A stretch of DNA of 10,160 bases from Chitinophagaceae bacterium (GTDB lineage: Bacteria; Bacteroidota; Bacteroidia; Chitinophagales; Chitinophagaceae): positions 1 through 10,160 of the forward strand of contig JANXWM010000216.1 in assembly GCA_025351145.1 (NCBI GenBank), read 5' to 3'. Positions 6,028 to 10,160 of the stretch are shown here, in pieces. Position numbers and translations under genes: made by a program. The stretch's first letter is position 1. Each line of letters opens with the position of its first letter. Below the pieces are notes generated by a model. The model searched no databases, was not told where the DNA came from, and saw only the letters and a program-made list of their open reading frames with translations.

Positions 6028-6059
6028 GTGCAGATTATATTCAATTTGCACGTTTTTTT
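6028..6059 (+). terminator. Factor-independent terminator or attenuator after rpmD
   Basis: GTGCAGATT (6028-6036) pairs with AATTTGCAC (6043-6051) over 9 positions with one G-U, around a 6-nt loop. A single G and then seven T (6053-6059) follow directly. This is a classic intrinsic terminator shape between two ribosomal protein genes. Confidence 0.7.
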
Positions 6060-6087
6060 GTTAGTATACTTTACATTATAAAAGCGA

Positions 6088-6100
6088 GGGGCGATTCCCC
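6088..6100 (+). promoter_or_regulatory. G4/C4 hairpin upstream of rplO
   Basis: GGGG (6088-6091) pairs with CCCC (6097-6100) around CGATT, in an otherwise A/T-rich spacer and 23 nt before the rplO ATG. It may be a translational control element, but no regulator is known to me. Confidence 0.35.
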
Positions 6101-6123
6101 GTTGAGTTTAAAATCAATATAAA

Positions 6124-6570
6124 ATGAAACTGCACAATTTAAAACCAGCCGAAGGATCTGTACACAAAACAAAGCGCATAGGCCGTGGTGAAGCAAGTGG
6201 TAAAGGTGGTACATCTACAAAAGGTAATAAAGGCGGACAAAGCCGTGCCGGTTATTCCAGCAAAATGGCACACGAAGGTGGTCAGATGCCTATCCAGAGA
6301 AGGTTACCAAAACGCGGATTTAAGAATATTAACCGTGTTGAATACAAAGTTTTTAACCTTGGTCAGATTGATCAGTTGAATGAAAAATATACATTCGCTG
6401 AATTCAGTGTTGAAAACCTTTATATCAATGGTTTAATCAGCCGTACAGATAAAGTGAAAGTTCTTGGCAACGGTGAATTAAAATCCAAACTTAGTTTTAA
6501 AGTAAATGCTGTTAGCGAAAAGGCCAAAACGGCTATTGAAGCAGCGGGTGGCAGCGTTGAAATTATATAA
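6124..6570 (+). CDS. rplO: 50S ribosomal protein L15
   Basis: L15 is a late-assembly 50S protein with a long Gly/Arg-rich extension that threads into 23S rRNA. The 148-residue product starts MKLHNLKPAEGSVHKTKRIGRG and shows the glycine-rich region GKGGTSTKGNKGGQSRAG, then MPIQRRLPKRGFKN, and a C-terminal globular domain ending AKTAIEAAGGSVEII. Its length matches E. coli L15 (144). The ATG follows ATCAATATAAA with no Shine-Dalgarno sequence. Terminator-like hairpins lie both before and after the gene, so it could be expressed on its own or as an attenuated read-through product. Confidence 0.99.
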   Translation: MKLHNLKPAEGSVHKTKRIGRGEASGKGGTSTKGNKGGQSRAGYSSKMAHEGGQMPIQRRLPKRGFKNINRVEYKVFNLGQIDQLNEKYTFAEFSVENLYINGLISRTDKVKVLGNGELKSKLSFKVNAVSEKAKTAIEAAGGSVEII

Positions 6571-6591
6571 TAAATTTTCACGACATTTGCC

Positions 6592-6620
6592 AGACGCATC
6601 TCTTTATTGATGCGTCTTTT
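6592..6620 (+). terminator. Terminator-like hairpin between rplO and secY
   Basis: AGACGCATC (6592-6600) pairs perfectly with GATGCGTCT (6609-6617) around an 8-nt loop, followed by TTT, GG and TTT. The 9-bp G/C-containing stem is good but the T-run is short and interrupted, so it may attenuate transcription and not fully end it. Confidence 0.6.
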
Positions 6621-6658
6621 GGTTTACAGAATGCATTCACGCAAATAACTATCAACAA

Positions 6659-8005
6659 GTGAAAAAACTATTTCAAACATTAAAGAATATCTGGAGTATA
6701 GAGGAACTGCGCAGCAAGATTATAGTTACCCTTACATTTATTCTTGTTTACAGGGTAGGTACGCATATCGTTCTTCCTGGTATAGATCCCAATAAATTAG
6801 CCGCCGTTCAGGCAAATACCAGCAACAATGGTCTTCTCGGTTTGTTCGATGCTTTTGCAGGAGGTGCATTTTCACATGCATCTATTTTTGCATTAGGTGT
6901 AATGCCTTATATCTCCGCTTCCATCTTTATGCAATTGATGACGATCCTTGTTCCTCAAATGCAAAAAGTTCAGAAAGAAGGCGAAAGCGGACGTAAAAAA
7001 ATTAACCAATGGACAAGATATCTTACAGTATTGGTTACAATTTTACAGGCAAGTGCTTATGTTGCATATTTAAAAACTCCCGGATATGCAGAAGCAATGA
7101 TTGAATCTTATAAAGATTACTTCTTGCTTTCTACCATTATTGTTTTAACTGCAGGTACGCTTTTCGTAATGTGGCTCGGCGAAAAAATTCAGGATAAAGG
7201 CTTAGGTAATGGTGTTTCAATCATTATTATGATTGGTATCCTTTCACGTTTACCACAGGCAGTTATTCAGGAGTTTGTTGCGCGGCAGGCAAAAGGCGGC
7301 GGTGGTTTATTGATATTCATGATCGAAATAGCTATTCTTATTGCGATCATCATGGGCCTTATTGTTTTAATCCAGGGTATAAGAAAAGTACCGGTTAATT
7401 ATGCCAAGCAAATTGTTGGCAACAGACAGTTTGGTGGTGCACGCCAGTTTCTACCTTTAAAAGTAAACAGTGCTGGTGTAATGCCCATCATTTTTGCGCA
7501 GGCAATTATGTTTTTACCAACCCTGTTCTCATTTACCAATCTCGATTCTGCTCAGGGAATAGTAAAAGTATTTTCCGATCACAGTAATCCATGGTATATG
7601 CTTATCTATGCCGTAATGGTTATAGGTTTTACCTTCCTCTACACAGCATTGATTTTTAACCCCAAGCAAATGAGCGAAGACCTCAAACGTAACAATGGCT
7701 TTATTCCTGGTGTAAAACCAGGTCAGCCTACTGCTGATTATATCGGGGCTATCATGGATAAAATAACATTACCCGGTGCAGTGCTGCTTGCAATTATTGG
7801 TATCCTTCCGGGGTTTGCACAGATGTTGGGTGTACAAGCTTCTTTCAGTACATTCTTTGGTGGTACATCATTGCTTATTATGGTTGGCGTAATACTCGAT
7901 ACATTACAGCAGATAGAAACACATTTGCTCATGCGGCAGTACGATGGTTTAATGAAAGGTGGACGTATACAGGGCAGACAGACTGTATCTTCTGCAAGTT
8001 ATTAG
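6659..8005 (+). CDS. secY: Protein translocase subunit SecY
   Basis: SecY is the channel of the Sec translocase in the inner membrane, working with SecE, SecG and SecA. The 448-residue product (E. coli 443) shows about ten membrane segments: roughly 20-38, 76-98, 117-137, 153-174, 183-200, 217-239, 268-288, 312-333, 370-390 and 398-416, with the plug region near 55-72. Family signatures include GEKIQDKGLGNGVSI, KVPVNYAKQ in cytoplasmic loop 4, LPLKVNSAGVMPIIFA, and FNPKQMSEDLKRNNGFIPGV in loop 5. The start is GTG (6659) preceded by ATCAACAA; the MKKLFQTLKNIWSIEELR start fits the family. Loop 5 has GVKPG with Lys353 where E. coli has the functionally important Arg357. A strong terminator follows. 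Confidence 0.99.
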   Translation: MKKLFQTLKNIWSIEELRSKIIVTLTFILVYRVGTHIVLPGIDPNKLAAVQANTSNNGLLGLFDAFAGGAFSHASIFALGVMPYISASIFMQLMTILVPQMQKVQKEGESGRKKINQWTRYLTVLVTILQASAYVAYLKTPGYAEAMIESYKDYFLLSTIIVLTAGTLFVMWLGEKIQDKGLGNGVSIIIMIGILSRLPQAVIQEFVARQAKGGGGLLIFMIEIAILIAIIMGLIVLIQGIRKVPVNYAKQIVGNRQFGGARQFLPLKVNSAGVMPIIFAQAIMFLPTLFSFTNLDSAQGIVKVFSDHSNPWYMLIYAVMVIGFTFLYTALIFNPKQMSEDLKRNNGFIPGVKPGQPTADYIGAIMDKITLPGAVLLAIIGILPGFAQMLGVQASFSTFFGGTSLLIMVGVILDTLQQIETHLLMRQYDGLMKGGRIQGRQTVSSASY

Positions 8006-8033
8006 CGTTAAAAGTTTTTCTTTATAATATTTT

Positions 8034-8066
8034 AAACCTGTCAGAAAACTGGCAGGTTTTATTTTT
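8034..8066 (+). terminator. Factor-independent terminator after secY
   Basis: AAACCTGTCAG (8034-8044) pairs with CTGGCAGGTTT (8049-8059) over 11 positions with one G-U, around an AAAA loop. TTTTATTTTT (8057-8066) overlaps the end of the stem and continues past it. It begins 29 nt after the secY stop and probably ends the ribosomal protein-secY transcript. Confidence 0.8.
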
Positions 8067-8092
8067 AGTTAAGTCATAGTTTTTGAGTGAGA

Positions 8093-8100
8093 TAAATTTG
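8093..8100 (+). promoter_or_regulatory. Possible Bacteroidota promoter -7 element upstream of map
   Basis: TAAATTTG matches the TAnnTTTG -7 consensus of Bacteroidota housekeeping promoters exactly. It lies just past the secY terminator and more than 300 nt before map. No TTG is seen at the usual -33 distance, so the call is tentative. Confidence 0.3.
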
Positions 8101-8136
8101 ATGATTTTTTTTTGTATCAGGCTTAAGAATAAGCAT

Positions 8137-8333
8137 TGAACATCCGTTGCGTCGCACTCTTGTACTAAAGAATATATATCAGCAATGTGCAGTCAGGTTT
8201 GCGAAATGCAACTTTATAATTAATGTTCTTTGCACAAAAAAACCTGATCGCTAATTGACGAATAATGGTATAAACGTACAAGAGTGCGACACAAGGAACG
8301 ATCAATAGAAAAATGAAAGCTGGGTTCATAAAA
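8137..8333 (+). repeat. Dispersed inverted-repeat family, copy 3 (long imperfect palindrome)
   Basis: The left arm GTTGCGTCGCACTCTTGTAC (8146-8165) pairs with the right arm GTACAAGAGTGCGACACAAG (8276-8295) at 18 of 20 positions. Further in, 8179-8200 pairs with 8240-8261 at 16 of 22, and TGCAA (8207-8211) pairs with TTGCA (8230-8234), all around a centre near 8220. Outside, TGAAC (8137-8141) pairs with GTTCA (8324-8328). The right flank ends in TTCATAA like copies 1 and 2. It fills much of the secY-map gap; 8334-8372 holds nothing I recognise. Confidence 0.85.
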
Positions 8334-8386
8334 TTCAATAATAGCAGCGTTGAATTTATTTTTTCAATAAAATTCCTTTAAGGAAC

Positions 8387-8391
8387 GGAGG
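8387..8391 (+). promoter_or_regulatory. Shine-Dalgarno-like GGAGG upstream of map
   Basis: GGAGG lies 5 nt before an ATG at 8397 that is in frame with map. A second GGAG (8404-8407) lies 10 nt before the ATG at 8418. TTCCTT-T-AAGGAA (8373-8385), a short palindrome, is immediately upstream. No other gene here has a well-placed strong purine box. Confidence 0.45.
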
Positions 8392-8417
8392 CCGAAATGT
8401 CCCGGAGAATAAACGGT

Positions 8418-9245
8418 ATGATCATCTACAAAACCGAAGCAGAAATTGCGTTAATGAAGCAAAGCGCTTTACTCGTTAGCAAAACACTAACCGAAGTAGC
8501 TAAAGTATTAAAAGCAGGCGTAACAACGCTTGAACTGGATAAACTGTGTGCAGATTTTGTACGCGACCATCATGCTATTCCAAATTTCTTAAATTACCGT
8601 GGTTACCCGTATAATATCTGTGCTTCGGTAAACGATGTGGTGGTTCATGGATTCCCTGATAAAAAGCCTTTAAAAGACGGGGATATTGTTTCCATTGATA
8701 TGGGCGTAATTTTAAATGGCTGGCATGGTGACCATGCATATACATTTATTATTGGCGATGCCAGTAATGAGGTACTGCAGCTTGTAAAGGTTACAAAAGA
8801 ATCGTTATACAGAGGAGTAGAAAAGGCGATAGCCGGAAACCGTGTGGGTGATATTTCTTATGCTATTCAGGATTATACAGAAAAAAGACATGGCTATGGT
8901 GTGGTACGTGAACTGGTTGGCCATGGCCTTGGAAGAAGTTTGCATGAAGACCCGCAGGTGCCTAATTATGGGCGACGCGGCGATGGAAAAAAATTAAAAG
9001 AAAATGCAGTGCTTGCTATTGAACCGATGATTAACATGGGTACAAAAGATGTTTATACCGAAAGCGATGGGTGGACAGTGCGCACACGTGATGGCAAACC
9101 TTCTGTGCATTTTGAACATGATGTTTGTGTAAAGAGAAATAAACCTTTAATACTTTCCGACTACTCGATTATTGAAGCAGCCGAACAGGCAAACCCTAAC
9201 CTTAATGTGTCTTATTATGCTGTAAAACAGACAGCTTCAGTTTAA
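8418..9245 (+). CDS. map: Type I methionine aminopeptidase
   Basis: MAP removes the initiator methionine from new proteins in the cytosol, using a two-metal site. With the ATG at 8418 the product has 275 residues and starts MIIYKTEAEIALMKQ, which lines up with the family N-terminus. An in-frame ATG at 8397 behind GGAGG would add seven residues (MSRRING) and is a real alternative. The metal ligands are all present: Asp94 (VSIDMG), Asp105 (WHGDHAYTF), His169 (LVGHGLGR), Glu202 (AIEPMI) and Glu233 (HFEHDV). The substrate-site histidines His77 (VVVHGFPD) and His176 (SLHEDP) are also present. It follows secY after a long gap with a terminator and a repeat, so it is probably transcribed separately. 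The next gene starts one base after its stop. Confidence 0.96.
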   Translation: MIIYKTEAEIALMKQSALLVSKTLTEVAKVLKAGVTTLELDKLCADFVRDHHAIPNFLNYRGYPYNICASVNDVVVHGFPDKKPLKDGDIVSIDMGVILNGWHGDHAYTFIIGDASNEVLQLVKVTKESLYRGVEKAIAGNRVGDISYAIQDYTEKRHGYGVVRELVGHGLGRSLHEDPQVPNYGRRGDGKKLKENAVLAIEPMINMGTKDVYTESDGWTVRTRDGKPSVHFEHDVCVKRNKPLILSDYSIIEAAEQANPNLNVSYYAVKQTASV

Positions 9246-9246
9246 C

Positions 9247-10160
9247 ATGGATGCATCTAAAAAACTGGTGGTAATTGGCGGCGGCGCAGCAGGTTTTTTT
9301 TGTGCAGTAAATGCCGCACGTATTAACCCCGGTTTAAAAGTAACCCTTCTCGAAAAGAGCAGTAAAGTTTTATCTAAAGTAAAAGTGAGTGGTGGCGGAC
9401 GATGCAATGTAACGCATGCCTTTTTCGATATACAGGAGCTTGTAAAGCATTATCCCCGCGGTCAGAATTTCCTTAAAAAATCCTTTCATTGGTTTAATAC
9501 AATCCATACCATTCAATGGTTTGAGGAGAGAGGTGTAAAGCTGAAAGCAGAACCTGATGGACGTATGTTTCCTGAAACAGACGATTCGCAAACCATCATT
9601 AATTGCCTGCTAAAAGAGGCAGATAAATATCGTGTTGAAGTAAGAATGAATGTGGATGTAAAAGAAATTTTAATTCACGGTTCACGATTCACAATTCTCG
9701 AAAGCAAAGGCAACACGCTTGAGGCAGATTATGTTTGCATCGCATGTGGCGGCGGCACGAAATCATCGCATTTCGATTGGCTAAAGCAACTGGGCCACAG
9801 CATTGAAGAACCCGTTCCATCCCTCTTTACTTTCAATATTCCAAACGATGGTGTTACCTCGCTGATGGGTTTAAGTGTAGAGCAGGCAACCATCAAAATT
9901 CAATCAACAAAATTATCAGAGACAGGACCTGTATTAATCACGCATTGGGGTTTAAGCGGGCCAGCTGTTTTAAAATTATCTGCATGGGGTGCAAGGCAAT
10001 TGGCTGAAAATAATTATACATTCACAGCAACAGTAGACTGGCTCAGTGAGTATAATGAACACACTTTAAGACAGGTATGGACTGGTTTGCGCAATCAATT
10101 TGCTGCACAAAAAATGAGCAGTAAAAATCCTTTTAGTTTGCCCAGCCGTTTGTGGTTGTA
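9247..10160 (+). CDS. HI0933/BaiN-type FAD-dependent oxidoreductase, 3' end outside the window
   Basis: This flavoprotein family binds FAD in a Rossmann fold; the physiological substrate of most members is unknown, so I give no reaction. About 304 residues are visible of a family usually near 400. The N-terminus KKLVVIGGGAAGFFCAVNAA has the GxGxxG-type dinucleotide motif, followed by VTLLEKSSKVLSKVKVSGGG and RCNVTHA, a hallmark of the family, then HYPRGQNFLKKSF, a second IACGGGTKSS glycine cluster, and THWGLSGPAVLKLSAWGA. The frame is open to the last base. It starts one nucleotide after the map stop, so the two genes are probably cotranscribed, though no functional link is known. A 7-bp tandem repeat at 9673-9700 lies within the coding sequence. 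Confidence 0.93.
   Translation, partial: MDASKKLVVIGGGAAGFFCAVNAARINPGLKVTLLEKSSKVLSKVKVSGGGRCNVTHAFFDIQELVKHYPRGQNFLKKSFHWFNTIHTIQWFEERGVKLKAEPDGRMFPETDDSQTIINCLLKEADKYRVEVRMNVDVKEILIHGSRFTILESKGNTLEADYVCIACGGGTKSSHFDWLKQLGHSIEEPVPSLFTFNIPNDGVTSLMGLSVEQATIKIQSTKLSETGPVLITHWGLSGPAVLKLSAWGARQLAENNYTFTATVDWLSEYNEHTLRQVWTGLRNQFAAQKMSSKNPFSLPSRLWL
9673..9700 (+). repeat. Imperfect 7-bp tandem repeat inside the flavoprotein gene
   Basis: Four consecutive heptamers read ATTCACG, GTTCACG, ATTCACA, ATTCTCG. Seven is not a multiple of three, so the units are read in different frames (IHGSRFTILES), and a change of one unit would break the gene. It falls in a loop between the conserved flavin-binding segments. 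Confidence 0.7.

Noticed and set aside
9370..9591. 73-residue open frame on the - strand
   Set aside because: Antisense to the well-supported flavoprotein coding sequence; no recognisable domain.

Overview
The window is a stretch of the S10-spc ribosomal protein operon, all on the + strand. It runs from the last two thirds of rpsC through rplP, rpmC, rpsQ, rplN, rplX, rplE, rpsN, rpsH, rplF, rplR, rpsE, rpmD, rplO and secY, and ends with map and the 5' part of a HI0933-type flavoprotein gene. The organism is most likely a member of the Bacteroidota, perhaps the Chitinophagaceae. Three things suggest this: an A/T-rich genome, start codons preceded by A-rich leaders with almost no Shine-Dalgarno sequences, and protein signatures such as a zinc-free 89-residue S14, a Gly/Arg/Asp-rich tail on S3 and GVKPG in SecY. 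The phylum call is an inference from memory of these families.

Layout: 1-559 rpsC (5' end missing); 671-2118 rplP, rpmC, rpsQ, rplN; 2214-3127 rplX and rplE, overlapping by one base; 3203-4602 rpsN, rpsH, rplF; 4824-6017 rplR, rpsE, rpmD; 6124-8005 rplO and secY; 8006-8417 a long non-coding gap; 8418-9245 map; 9247-10160 flavoprotein (3' end missing). The proteins build both ribosomal subunits, SecY forms the translocation channel, and MAP trims the initiator methionine of new chains.

The genes are ordinary; the spacers are not. Apart from the 15-nt rpmC-rpsQ gap and the rplX-rplE overlap, the spacers between the ribosomal protein genes and secY are 49-221 nt, where many bacteria have a few to a few tens of bases, and most hold a visible inverted repeat. 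Good factor-independent terminator shapes follow rpmD, rplO and secY, so the cluster may be transcribed in segments or attenuated. A dispersed inverted-repeat family with a GTTGCGTCGCACTCTTGTAC-like arm occurs upstream of rplX (right half only), rplR (full) and map (full, a long imperfect palindrome). It looks like a non-autonomous mobile or REP/MITE-like element and is the most interesting signal here. I see no tRNA, rRNA, CRISPR array, transposase gene or defence system.
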